A stretch of 64,000 bases of DNA, taken from assembly GCF_900446695.1 (NCBI RefSeq), contig NZ_UAVP01000008.1, positions 620,001-684,000 of the forward strand. The letters are read 5' to 3'. Made by a program: the position numbers and the translations under genes. The notes below the pieces were generated by a model. It did not search any database. It saw only the letters and a list, made by a program, of their open reading frames with translations, and was not told the DNA's origin. Of the stretch, positions 50,239-57,942 are shown in pieces. Every line of letters begins with the position of its first letter. Positions within the stretch are counted from its first letter, which is position 1. The stretch comes from Capnocytophaga sputigena. Lineage in GTDB: Bacteria > Bacteroidota > Bacteroidia > Flavobacteriales > Flavobacteriaceae.

Positions 50239-50280
50239 TGAAAAATGAATAGTGAAAAGTTAAAAGTGAATAGTGCAAAG
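50239..50280. repeat. Six-unit heptamer array forming the pgmB leader
   Basis: TGAAAAA, TGAATAG, TGAAAAG, TTAAAAG, TGAATAG, TGCAAAG begin exactly at the start codon. The last unit merges with the promoter-like TTTCTTTG (minus). Confidence 0.88.
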
Positions 50281-50315
50281 AAAAACCGCTATAAGGGGGA
50301 CTTATAACGGTTTTT
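50281..50315 (-). terminator. Terminator of the BspA-like gene
   Basis: AAAAACCG and TATAAG pair with CTTATA and CGGTTTTT, and the minus-strand T-run continues into the pgmB promoter region. It lies 21 bp after the stop at 50337. Confidence 0.8.
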
Positions 50316-50336
50316 GTTTATAATAATATAAATAGA

Positions 50337-51761
50337 TTACTGAATAGGGAGAGGTTTATAACCATTTGTTTTTAAACCATCAAAAGCTCTACTAGTTAGA
50401 ACATTTCTCCAAGCATTATAATAACTTTCAATGCTACTAGCAGGAACATAGAGTTTGCGATTAGTACCACCAAGTGTGCTGAAAGGATTATCAATAACAG
50501 GAGGAGTAGTTGCTTGACAAGTTACATTTTGTATAGCAGCTGTGTCAAAAGCTCCTCTTTCTATTCTTTGTAGAGAAGCAGGTAATACTACATTTCTTAA
50601 TCCTGAAGCTCTAAATGCACCACCTTCTATTACTTTTACAACAGGCATTGTAACAGTAGTTAATTTAGAACAACCCATAAAAGCATCTTGGTCTATTACT
50701 TCTACATTAGTTAAATTAACACTTTCAAGATTATTTTGGTTTTTAAAGGCTTCTCTTGCTATTTTTTTAGCATTAGCAGGTAATACAACGTTAGAAGGCA
50801 ATGTTACTCCTGGTTTTACAGTAGCTACACCATCAGCATCTACATTGAAAAAGTTATCAGCTACTAAGGCTTTTACATTAAAGTTGAGGTTCAATATTTG
50901 TCCGTCGCCATTGATAAGGTTTACGGTACCAGTACCTACATTTTTAGCAGTTACTCTAATACCAGTAACTTTTTCACCTAATTTTACCCCATTTTGAGCT
51001 TTAACATCTGTTGTAATGAACTGAGCAATAACAGCATTGCCACTTACGTTCATTTGCATTCTATCGAAGCGACCATTTTCGGGAGTAGTAGTGGTATATA
51101 CTCCTTCTAAAGTGATGTTGTAAGCGCTATTTTGTACTAATTCAGTAGAACTAATGAGAGCTTTGAAAGGTACAATTACATAAGCCTCTACCTCTACAGT
51201 TTTGTTTAGTGTAAGGTCTTTAAAAGTAATTTTATCGGTTAAACCTTCACCTAAGCCTGTTACTATAAATTTGCCATTTACTTTACGTACGCTACCTAAG
51301 GTAGAGTTACCTATGGTTACATCGTAGTTACCAGAACCTCCTTTGAGGTGTCCTGTTACGTCAGTTTCTCCACCTTTTTTAAGGAAGATAGTGCTTTTAT
51401 CTACTTTAAAGCCGCCATTTTCTTCCACATCTTCTTGTATAACATTGATAGTAATAGTACCTCTATCACCAGAACGGTTAGTAAGTTCTACAGAAGTAAT
51501 ACCTACAGACTTTCCAGTAATTTTGAGGTCTACAGAGTTATTTAATTGATTTACAATAGCTATGCTAACATTCTTAGCTTGAGGTTTAACTAAATCGCTA
51601 GAAGTATAGACCCTTACAGTGTCATCGCCGTTTACTGTTAAGGTTACATTTTCTCTTGTAATTTTCAATCCTGAGTCGTCATCTCCACTGTCTTTTTTGC
51701 AACCAGTGAGTGTTGTTACAGCTAAAGTTGCTGCCATTAATGTTAAAAATGTAGTTTTCAT
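50337..51761 (-). CDS. BspA-type leucine-rich-repeat lipoprotein
   Basis: A 474-residue lipoprotein (MKTTFLTLMAATLAVTTLTGCKKD; lipobox Cys 21). After an acidic linker come Ig-like beta domains and, from about residue 330, BspA-type leucine-rich repeats (NAKKIAREAFKNQNNLESVN; VEVIDQDAFMGCSKLTTVTM; VKVIEGGAFRASGLRNVVLP; LQRIERGAFDTAAIQNVTC). Such proteins are surface-exposed and often bind host or bacterial partners. It is monocistronic. Confidence 0.87.
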   Translation of the reverse strand: MKTTFLTLMAATLAVTTLTGCKKDSGDDDSGLKITRENVTLTVNGDDTVRVYTSSDLVKPQAKNVSIAIVNQLNNSVDLKITGKSVGITSVELTNRSGDRGTITINVIQEDVEENGGFKVDKSTIFLKKGGETDVTGHLKGGSGNYDVTIGNSTLGSVRKVNGKFIVTGLGEGLTDKITFKDLTLNKTVEVEAYVIVPFKALISSTELVQNSAYNITLEGVYTTTTPENGRFDRMQMNVSGNAVIAQFITTDVKAQNGVKLGEKVTGIRVTAKNVGTGTVNLINGDGQILNLNFNVKALVADNFFNVDADGVATVKPGVTLPSNVVLPANAKKIAREAFKNQNNLESVNLTNVEVIDQDAFMGCSKLTTVTMPVVKVIEGGAFRASGLRNVVLPASLQRIERGAFDTAAIQNVTCQATTPPVIDNPFSTLGGTNRKLYVPASSIESYYNAWRNVLTSRAFDGLKTNGYKPLPIQ

Positions 51762-51932
51762 TGCTAAATTTTTTGTATTACAATAGTTTCATTTCAATTT
51801 CGGGACAAAAGTACAATTTTTTTTTGAAAAATACAAATCATTGAAAGATAAAGCACTATGTTTTTTTGTGATGAATGTAACAAATTATCTTAAGTGATTA
51901 ATAATCAGTTATTAGTAGGTATATAATAAAAT

Positions 51933-51979
51933 AAGAGATAAGGGATAGGAGTTGTTATAACTCTTATCTCTTATCTCTT
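51933..51979. repeat. Inverted heptamer arrays forming a hairpin
   Basis: AAGAGATAAGGGATAGGAG on one side and the near-complement ending CTCTTATCTCTTATCTCTT on the other form a stem of about 21 bp, 22 bp after the rpsU stop. It is likely a terminator built from the TAAGAGA heptamer. Confidence 0.7.
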
Positions 51980-52000
51980 TATCTATTATCTGATAAAAAG

Positions 52001-52195
52001 CTATACTTCTTCTTGATCTTTCAAGTGTTGAATGTATTGTGCTTTTTGGATTTCGGCTCTTCTGCGTACAGATGGTTTAGTGAAATGTTGTCTCTCACGT
52101 AGTTCACGTACTACACCAGTGCGGTCGAATTTGCGTTTGTAACGTTTTAAAGCTTTATCAATGCTTTCTCCGTCTTTTAAAGGAATTATTAACAT
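52001..52195 (-). CDS. rpsU: 30S ribosomal protein S21 (bS21)
   Basis: A 64-residue basic protein matching bS21 (MLIIPLKDGESIDKALKRYK, KFDRTGVVRELRERQHF, KPSVRRRAEIQKAQ). In Flavobacteriia bS21 helps bury the 16S 3' tail, so ribosomes do not use Shine-Dalgarno sequences. This gene has an exceptionally strong one (52205-52215), which fits published autoregulation of rpsU in Flavobacterium johnsoniae. Confidence 0.96.
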   Translation of the reverse strand: MLIIPLKDGESIDKALKRYKRKFDRTGVVRELRERQHFTKPSVRRRAEIQKAQYIQHLKDQEEV

Positions 52196-52204
52196 AAGTG
52201 ATTA

Positions 52205-52215
52205 CACCTCCTTTC
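52205..52215 (-). promoter_or_regulatory. Extended Shine-Dalgarno of rpsU
   Basis: On the minus strand GAAAGGAGGTG lies 9 nt before the start codon and can pair over 11 nt with a 16S tail of the type CACCTCCTTTC. I saw no comparable site at other starts in the window. Confidence 0.88.
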
Positions 52216-52228
52216 AATTTTCAGGGCG

Positions 52229-52259
52229 CAAAAGTACAAACTAATTTTCTAATTTGCAA
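52229..52259 (-). promoter_or_regulatory. rpsU promoter
   Basis: TACTTTTG (complement of 52229-52236) with TTG (complement of 52257-52259) 20 bp upstream. Confidence 0.65.
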
Positions 52260-52827
52260 ATTTGTCAGTTAGAAAAATTGGAAATTTTGAAACAGATATC
52301 TCTATATCATCACTTTCAAAAAAGCGGTATTCACGTGGGATATTTTTGAAAACTTCCTGTAGCTGAGGTGAATAGGTTAGGGCAGATCCAAAGGATAGGG
52401 CAATACCGTGAGTGATGCATTCTTGAGCAATTTTTAGATTTTTGCGAAAACCGTGGAGTATCCAAAGTTGTTTGCTTTTGGTGATTTTTCGCAGGTGAAT
52501 GATTTCAGAATAGGCTTTTACACAATGGATGATGAGTGGAAGTTCTAAAGTTTCGGCTAAGTGAATGTGTTTTAAAAATATTTCTTGTTGCAGGGGTAGG
52601 GGAGTGGCGATGTTTTTATCGAGTCCGCATTCGCCAATAGCCCAGCAGTTGTGATGTTTTGCCAATGGTACTAAGGTTTCCCATTGCAGTTCCCAATTCT
52701 CTATATACCAAGGATGTATCCCTACTGAGAAGGGTTCAGTAGTATCGGCAGTGAGGGGGTATTGGTTGCGAATGACCAAAGTATCGACGGTAGAGTGCTG
52801 AGTATGAGAATGAATGTCTAAGTACAT
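52249..52827 (-). CDS. TatD-family metal-dependent hydrolase, short form
   Basis: A 192-residue protein with TatD features: MYLDIHSHTQHS (HxH-type start), VGIHPWYIEN, AIGECGLDKNI with the metal Glu, LPLIIHCVKAYSEI and LHGFRKN. Family members are Mg2+-dependent DNases or related hydrolases of about 250 residues. This one is short, and the ESDD near the C-terminus stands where the usual TD metal motif would be. Confidence 0.8.
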   Translation of the reverse strand: MYLDIHSHTQHSTVDTLVIRNQYPLTADTTEPFSVGIHPWYIENWELQWETLVPLAKHHNCWAIGECGLDKNIATPLPLQQEIFLKHIHLAETLELPLIIHCVKAYSEIIHLRKITKSKQLWILHGFRKNLKIAQECITHGIALSFGSALTYSPQLQEVFKNIPREYRFFESDDIEISVSKFPIFLTDKFAN

Positions 52828-52831
52828 TTTT

Positions 52832-52900
52832 AGGTGTCAGGGGTCAGGGTGCGAGCCACACGGACAAGGATTAGGTGCAAGCCGCACGGGCAACGATTAG
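52832..52900. repeat. Heptamer and palindromic elements upstream of the TatD gene
   Basis: TAGGTGT, CAGGGGT, CAGGGTG heptamers run into GTGCGAGCCACACGG and GTGCAAGCCGCACGGGCA, two copies of the GTGCG-agc-CGCAC palindrome. Confidence 0.65.
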
Positions 52901-52903
52901 GGG

Positions 52904-53380
52904 TTAGGGTTTGGAGGGGGTAGCAAAGAGTTGTGTCCAGTAGGTACCACTGCGTGCTACGCCTACTTCGGTTACATCGGGGTTCATAATATTGGCACAA
53001 TGTCCTGGGCTTTTGAGCCAACTTTTCATCACTTCTTCTTCATTTTGTTGTCCCATAGCTACATTTTCAGCCCAAGTACTCCACTTGTAGCCTGCTTTTG
53101 AGAGGCGATCGCCAGGGTCTTTAGCATCTTTGCCATAGTGGGTCATTGTATTGCGACGGCGCATATCGTCACTATGGGCTTTGGCTACTTTTTCGAGGGT
53201 TGCGTTCCACTTGAGGGGTGGTGCAGCTTTGTAGTAGGTATTACCACAGTTACAACCTTTTTGGCGTTGCTGATTGATGAGGGTGAGCATTTTGTTAGTT
53301 CTTAAGCTCACGTTATCACTATCTTGAGATTTGCTACATTGTAGCGATAGGATTGCTAAGAGTAAAAGGAGTTTTTTCAT
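52904..53380 (-). CDS. CAP/SCP-domain lipoprotein
   Basis: A 158-residue protein with a lipoprotein signal (MKKLLLLLAILSLQCSKSQD; Cys 15) and a CAP domain: LTLINQQRQKGCN, LKWNATLEKVAKAHSDDM with the first His, MTHYGKDAKDPGDRLSKAGY, WAENVAMGQ with the Glu, and the closing SPGHCANIMNPDVTEVGVA. It is probably a periplasmic or surface protein; ligand unknown. Confidence 0.9.
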   Translation of the reverse strand: MKKLLLLLAILSLQCSKSQDSDNVSLRTNKMLTLINQQRQKGCNCGNTYYKAAPPLKWNATLEKVAKAHSDDMRRRNTMTHYGKDAKDPGDRLSKAGYKWSTWAENVAMGQQNEEEVMKSWLKSPGHCANIMNPDVTEVGVARSGTYWTQLFATPSKP

Positions 53381-53462
53381 TGATTAAGAGATAAATATAG
53401 AGTACTTTTGAGGCAAAAGTAGTGAAATTTTAGTTGTTAAACAGTTAAAAATATTCTTTAAC

Positions 53463-53882
53463 TCAAAATACTTCACGTTCTGAGAAATGGAAATGGCTTT
53501 CGATAGCAGCGTTTTCATCACTATCCGAGCCGTGAACAGCGTTTTCGGTTAGTGAAGTCGCATATTTCTTACGCAAAGTACCCTCGGCAGCATTTTCGGG
53601 GTTGGTACTTCCTAAGAGTTCACGGAAACTGGCTACAGCATTGTCTTTCTCAAGGATAGCTGCTACTATAGCTCCACGGGTCATAAAGTTGAGCAGACTC
53701 TCAAAAAAAGGTTTGCCTTTGTGTACAGCATAGAATTGTTCGGCATCACGGCGGGTGAGCTGGGTGAATTTCATTGCTTTGATGGTAAAACCAGCAGCGA
53801 TGATGTCGGTAAGGATAGCCCCTATATAGCCTTTTTCAACGGCATCGGGCTTAATCATTGTAAGGGTTCTGTTTGTAGTCAT
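53463..53882 (-). CDS. ndk: Nucleoside diphosphate kinase
   Basis: A 139-residue enzyme that balances nucleoside triphosphates. It starts [21 protein letters not shown] and carries the catalytic His in [15 protein letters not shown]. The ATG at 53880-53882 is the family start; ten listed residues before it are spacer. The promoter TATCTTTG (complement of 53910-53917) lies just upstream, divergent from the SRP RNA. Confidence 0.96.
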   Translation of the reverse strand: MTTNRTLTMIKPDAVEKGYIGAILTDIIAAGFTIKAMKFTQLTRRDAEQFYAVHKGKPFFESLLNFMTRGAIVAAILEKDNAVASFRELLGSTNPENAAEGTLRKKYATSLTENAVHGSDSDENAAIESHFHFSEREVF

Positions 53883-53937
53883 TGTATGTTGTTTTATTAT
53901 TTTTAGCCACAAAGATACAAGTTTTTTTCAAAAAAAC

Positions 53938-53967
53938 TTGCAGTGTAATAAAAAAGTTGTACTTTTG
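53938..53967 (+). promoter_or_regulatory. SRP RNA promoter
   Basis: TTG at 53938-53940 and TACTTTTG at 53960-53967, spaced 19 bp, with the RNA starting 4-5 bp later. Confidence 0.7.
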
Positions 53968-53970
53968 CAC

Positions 53971-54070
53971 CGGCAAGTCCTACACGACCAGCTCCTGAAA
54001 AATCCTCCAGGGTGGGAACACAGCAAAGGTATTCGGTTGTAGCGGTGCGATGTAGATCGCTTGCCACTTT
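53971..54070 (+). ncRNA. ffs: Signal recognition particle RNA (4.5S type)
   Basis: About 100 nt. The terminal helix GGCAAG (53972-53977) pairs with CTTGCC (54060-54065). The apical part contains CTCCAGGGTGGGAACACAGC, resembling the SRP helix 8 loop, and the 3' side has GCGATGTAGATCGC like the E. coli 4.5S GGGATGTAGCTGGC. A U-rich tail follows the closing stem. It partners with Ffh for membrane targeting. Confidence 0.85.
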
Positions 54071-54098
54071 TTTTGTAATTTGTCGATTTGACAATTTG

Positions 54099-54830
54099 CT
54101 AATTTTGATATTTGCAAATTAACTCGTACGCTTGTTGTACTTGTTTAAATTTTTCTTCGGCGCCTTTTTTGATGGCAGCATCTTCAGTAATCACTCTATC
54201 GGGGTGATATTTTTTTGCCATATTTCTATAGGCTTGTTTTACTTCCTCAGCAGTGGCATTGGGCTGTAATCCTAAGATAGCGTAGGCTTTTGCTAAGGCA
54301 TTGGGCGTGGTGTTATGAGGGTTGTTATTATTGTTTTGGCTACTGCCAAACATTGCCTTGATACTCTCAAAATCGCTGTTTTCTATAGCAAAATGATAAG
54401 CAATTTCTCGTATTTGTCGTACCTCTTCCTCACTCATCACCCCATCCGATTCGGCAATACCAAACAAGAAATACAAGATTTGCAAACGGGTTTCGTAAGT
54501 AGTGCGCACCCGCACATAGATAGCAATGCGGCTGGCATCTAATTCCCTGCCTTTTATGAGCTCATTGAAACTGCGAAATACCTCATTAGCGCGCTCTTTG
54601 CCATATAGGCGTACGAATTGCGCACGCACAAAGTCGAGTTCTGCTTGCGTAACAGTTCCGTTGGCTTTGATAACGAGAGAGCAGAGAGAGAGGAGGTTGA
54701 GTTCAAAAGTTGCGGGAGAGATGTGTGAACGGAAAGGATTGCCAAACCCTTTAGTTGCATTAGGCTGCTGGGCAAAGCGTTTGAAAAATAAAAAGAATAG
54801 AATAGCTATAAGGAAAGTAAAGAATTTCAT
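54099..54830 (-). CDS. DjlA-like membrane-anchored TerB/DnaJ protein
   Basis: A 243-residue protein with an N-terminal membrane segment ([17 protein letters not shown]), a TerB-like helical domain ([40 protein letters not shown]) and a C-terminal J domain with the HPD motif ([18 protein letters not shown]). It matches DjlA layout: the J domain recruits DnaK to the membrane. The Asn-rich linker (NNNNNPHN) joins the domains. Confidence 0.88.
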   Translation of the reverse strand: MKFFTFLIAILFFLFFKRFAQQPNATKGFGNPFRSHISPATFELNLLSLCSLVIKANGTVTQAELDFVRAQFVRLYGKERANEVFRSFNELIKGRELDASRIAIYVRVRTTYETRLQILYFLFGIAESDGVMSEEEVRQIREIAYHFAIENSDFESIKAMFGSSQNNNNNPHNTTPNALAKAYAILGLQPNATAEEVKQAYRNMAKKYHPDRVITEDAAIKKGAEEKFKQVQQAYELICKYQN

Positions 54831-54839
54831 TTGTTTGTA

Positions 54840-55130
54840 TTACAAAGGTTTTTGCTTGTTACTTCTGAAGTAAATAATTCTGATAAGATTTTCTTCTTCT
54901 GATACTTGATAAAATATAGCAAATTTTCCATTTAGGAAATTGCGTTTATACAAATCCAAATGTTCTATATATTGAGCTAAAAAGTATGGAGAAATACTGA
55001 TTTCTTGTTCTAATTTACAGAGTTCTTCGTCTATTTTATCAGAATAAGTGTGAGATTTATTTCGGTTATCCCAATAATTGAGATTTTCAAGATAACTCAA
55101 TTCAGCTTGTGTAGACCATTTTATTTTCAT
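54840..55130 (-). CDS. RelE/ParE-family toxin
   Basis: A 96-residue protein from MKIKWSTQAELSYLENLNYW, with the ParE/RelE pattern KFAIFYQVSEEENLIRIIYFRSNKQKP. These toxins target gyrase or the ribosome. The start at 55130 overlaps the upstream antitoxin gene by 29 bp, a common toxin-antitoxin layout. Confidence 0.8.
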   Translation of the reverse strand: MKIKWSTQAELSYLENLNYWDNRNKSHTYSDKIDEELCKLEQEISISPYFLAQYIEHLDLYKRNFLNGKFAIFYQVSEEENLIRIIYFRSNKQKPL

Positions 55131-55362
55131 ACTTCCTTTCTCTTGCTTTTCTGTGAACGTCAGCACTATCTACAAGCATTCCCATTTCAGCTTGTTGTTT
55201 TGAAATTTCAATAAGGTGTAAATCTTCTTCTGATAGATCATCAGAAAAATCATAATACACATCAGAATGATTGATAATTTCAAAGTTTAAATTTAGCAAG
55301 GCAGCTTTAGCATTCTCTAATGAAATTCCTTTAGGAGGTTTTATGATAAGTATATTTTCCAT
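55102..55362 (-). CDS. Antitoxin of the RelE/ParE module
   Basis: An 86-residue protein (MENILIIKPPKGISLENAKA) with an acidic centre (YYDFSDDLSEEDLHLIEISK) and a basic end. It overlaps the toxin gene. The ATG at 55362 is preferred over the listed 55386. It would bind its toxin and the operon promoter. Confidence 0.72.
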   Translation of the reverse strand: MENILIIKPPKGISLENAKAALLNLNFEIINHSDVYYDFSDDLSEEDLHLIEISKQQAEMGMLVDSADVHRKARERKYENKMVYTS

Positions 55363-55506
55363 ATTATTAAGTGTTATTTTTTGCAAAGGTAGTATTATTT
55401 TTTCAAATCACAAGATTTGAATGATGGAGTTTAGCCCCTTAACTTCTATGTAATAAAGAGTAACGGCGAATTGTTCATAACTTTGTTGATAAGTATTTTA
55501 ATTTTA

Positions 55507-55538
55507 TTGATAACCTATTGCTTTATTCCGTACCTTTG
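55507..55538 (+). promoter_or_regulatory. nrdDG promoter
   Basis: TTG at 55507-55509 and TACCTTTG at 55531-55538, spaced 21 bp. It gives a leader of about 135 nt. Confidence 0.6.
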
Positions 55539-55615
55539 CCCCAGTAACTAAGAAAAAATCACTTCCCCTTTTTTAGGGACTTACAAAAAGCAATATTATA
55601 CAATGTACTATATAT

Positions 55616-55650
55616 GAGAGGTTTAGATAAACCTCTCAGCACCCTTTTTT
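55616..55650 (+). terminator. Hairpin in the nrdDG leader, possible attenuator
   Basis: A perfect 9-bp stem GAGAGGTTT-agat-AAACCTCTC (55616-55637) is followed by AGCACCC and six T, 31 bp before the nrdD start. It could prematurely end transcription. Confidence 0.6.
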
Positions 55651-55681
55651 ACTTGAACGAAATAATAATAAATAAAAAATT

Positions 55682-57472
55682 ATGAGTAAATTTACCAAAC
55701 TTACTGCTGAGCAGTTACAGACAAAATGTAAATTTATCGAGAACTACTTGAGTTCTCATAACGCCGCTACGGGGTCTCTCTTTGATGCCAATGCCAATGT
55801 AGCCCATAAGAACATCGCTACAATGGAAGCCGAGCTGAACAAGGATATCAATATCCAAGTGAACCGCTCGCTGGTATCGCGCAAAATTGAGCAACTCTTT
55901 GGTAAAGAATTAGCAGATGAGTATATTCGTCAGATTGAAGAACACGAAATCTATGTGCACGATGAAACGAGTCTTAAACCCTATTGTGTGAGCGTATCAA
56001 TGTATCCTTTGCTCTTGGACGGGCTCGTAAAACTCGGCGGTGAAAGCAAAGCCCCACAACATTTGGCAAGCTATTGCGGGTCGTTCGTAAACTTCCTCTT
56101 CTCAGTATCTTCACAGTTTGCAGGAGCAGTAGCCACAGTAGAGTTCCTAATGTACTTCGACCATTTTGCGCGTAAAGACTATGGCGACGATTACCTCAAC
56201 ACCCACCGTGAGGTCATAGAAAACGAACTCCAACACGTGGTATATGCTATCAATCAGCCAGCAGCAGCACGTGGTTATCAGTCGGTATTTTGGAACATAT
56301 CGCTGTATGACCGTCCGTATTTCGACTCGATGTTTGGCACTTTTGTTTACCCCGACGGTAACAAGCCTTCTTATGAGTCTTTAGACAAACTTCAACAGTT
56401 CTTTATGCATTGGTTTAACATCGAGCGCACCAAAGCGATACTCACTTTCCCTGTGGTTACTGCTGCGATGCTCACTAAGGACAAACACGTGTACGACGAG
56501 TATTTTGCGCGCTTCTGTGCTAAAGAACTCAGTGAGGGCAATGCCTTCTTTATATACCAATCGGATAATGCCGACTCCTTGGCAAGTTGCTGTCGTTTGC
56601 GCAATGAAATTTCCGATAATACTTTTAGTTATTCACTCGGGGCAGGAGGAGTTTCTACCGGTAGTATCAATGTGATTACTATTAATATGAATCGCCTTTA
56701 CCAAAAGCATTTATCGCTGGAGCGCACTTTGGATAATATCCACAAATACCAAGTGGCTTACCGCGCTATTGTTCAGGATTACAAAGATGCGGGTATGCTA
56801 CCGGTGTACGATGCGGGCTTCATCTCGCTCGATAAACAATTCCTCACTATTGGTATCAACGGAATGGTCGAAGCTGCCGAGTATTTAGGCATTCGCATTT
56901 CCGACAACCCCGATTATAAGGCGTTCATCAACAAAAACCTCAAACTAATTTACGACAAGAACAAGGAAGCCAAAGCTAAATACGGCTTTATGTTCAATAC
57001 CGAGTTTGTACCTGCAGAGAACTTAGGCGTGAAGAATGCGGCTTGGGACAAAGCCGATGGCTTGCAAGTGCCACGTGATTGCTACAATTCATATTTTTAT
57101 ATTGTGGAAGACGACTCTCAAAACCTTATCGATAAGTTCTATTTGCACGGCAATGAGTATATACAGTACTTAGACGGCGGTTCGGCTTACCACTGCAACC
57201 TCGAAGAATACCCTACTGCTGAAGGTTTCTACAAACTACTGAATGTAGCCGCTAAAACAGGGTGTAACTACTTCTGCTTCAATATATGTGTAACTGTGTG
57301 CAACGATTGTGGCTATATCGATAAACACACGCACGACCACTGCACCCATTGTGGTTCTGAAAATATCGACCACGCTACTCGTGTGATAGGCTACCTCAAA
57401 CGCATTACTAATTTCTCTAAAGACCGACAAAAAGAAGCTAAAATACGTTACTATGGGCACGCTACGGTATAG
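55682..57472 (+). CDS. nrdD: Anaerobic ribonucleoside-triphosphate reductase, large subunit
   Basis: A 596-residue class III ribonucleotide reductase. The C-terminus has the zinc Cys set C540, C543, C554, C557 (CNDCGYIDKHTHDHCTHCG) and the glycyl-radical motif RVIGYL with G570. The N-terminal ATP-cone found in the 700-residue enzymes is missing, so overall activity control by dATP must differ. It converts NTPs to dNTPs without oxygen and needs NrdG, encoded by the overlapping next gene. Confidence 0.93.
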   Translation: MSKFTKLTAEQLQTKCKFIENYLSSHNAATGSLFDANANVAHKNIATMEAELNKDINIQVNRSLVSRKIEQLFGKELADEYIRQIEEHEIYVHDETSLKPYCVSVSMYPLLLDGLVKLGGESKAPQHLASYCGSFVNFLFSVSSQFAGAVATVEFLMYFDHFARKDYGDDYLNTHREVIENELQHVVYAINQPAAARGYQSVFWNISLYDRPYFDSMFGTFVYPDGNKPSYESLDKLQQFFMHWFNIERTKAILTFPVVTAAMLTKDKHVYDEYFARFCAKELSEGNAFFIYQSDNADSLASCCRLRNEISDNTFSYSLGAGGVSTGSINVITINMNRLYQKHLSLERTLDNIHKYQVAYRAIVQDYKDAGMLPVYDAGFISLDKQFLTIGINGMVEAAEYLGIRISDNPDYKAFINKNLKLIYDKNKEAKAKYGFMFNTEFVPAENLGVKNAAWDKADGLQVPRDCYNSYFYIVEDDSQNLIDKFYLHGNEYIQYLDGGSAYHCNLEEYPTAEGFYKLLNVAAKTGCNYFCFNICVTVCNDCGYIDKHTHDHCTHCGSENIDHATRVIGYLKRITNFSKDRQKEAKIRYYGHATV

Positions 57473-57935
57473 CAGTTACGATATTGTCCTCCAAGAAGTA
57501 CCTAATGAGATATCCCTGTGTTTTACCATCACAGGGTGTCCGTTGGCGTGTGAGGGTTGCCATTCCGAATATATTTGGGACGGCAGTAAAGGCTGTGCGC
57601 TCACCAATGAAGGTTTAGAACAACTGCTCAGCAAGTATGAAGATATGATAAGCTGTGTGCTGTTTATGGGAGGCGAGTGGCAGGTAGAGACCCTGCTCTC
57701 GCTTATCTTCCAAGTGAAGTGCAAACGGCTGAAAACAGCACTCTACACAGGGCTCAACCTCAAGCAAGTACAGCGCAAATACCCTGAGCTGTTAGGGTGT
57801 TTAGACTACATCAAAACCGGCAAGTGGTTACCTAAACTTGGTGGCTTAGATAGCCCCACCACCAATCAAGAGTTTTTGAACCTACAAACGGGAGAGGTGA
57901 TGAATAAGCTGTTTCATAAAAAAGGTAAAAGGTAA
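57453..57935 (+). CDS. nrdG: Anaerobic ribonucleotide reductase activating protein
   Basis: A 160-residue radical-SAM enzyme with the 4Fe-4S cluster motif C29-x3-C33-x2-C36 (TGCPLACEGCHSEY) and the following FMGGEWQVETLLSL strand. It generates the glycyl radical on NrdD. It overlaps nrdD by 20 bp, so the two are translationally coupled. Its last residues KGKR and stop codon lie in two heptamers (57924-57937). Confidence 0.93.
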   Translation: MGTLRYSSYDIVLQEVPNEISLCFTITGCPLACEGCHSEYIWDGSKGCALTNEGLEQLLSKYEDMISCVLFMGGEWQVETLLSLIFQVKCKRLKTALYTGLNLKQVQRKYPELLGCLDYIKTGKWLPKLGGLDSPTTNQEFLNLQTGEVMNKLFHKKGKR

Positions 57936-57942
57936 GATTTTC

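Noticed and set aside
53903-54094. Minus-strand ORF over the SRP RNA
   Set aside because: The DNA is explained by the SRP RNA and its promoter.
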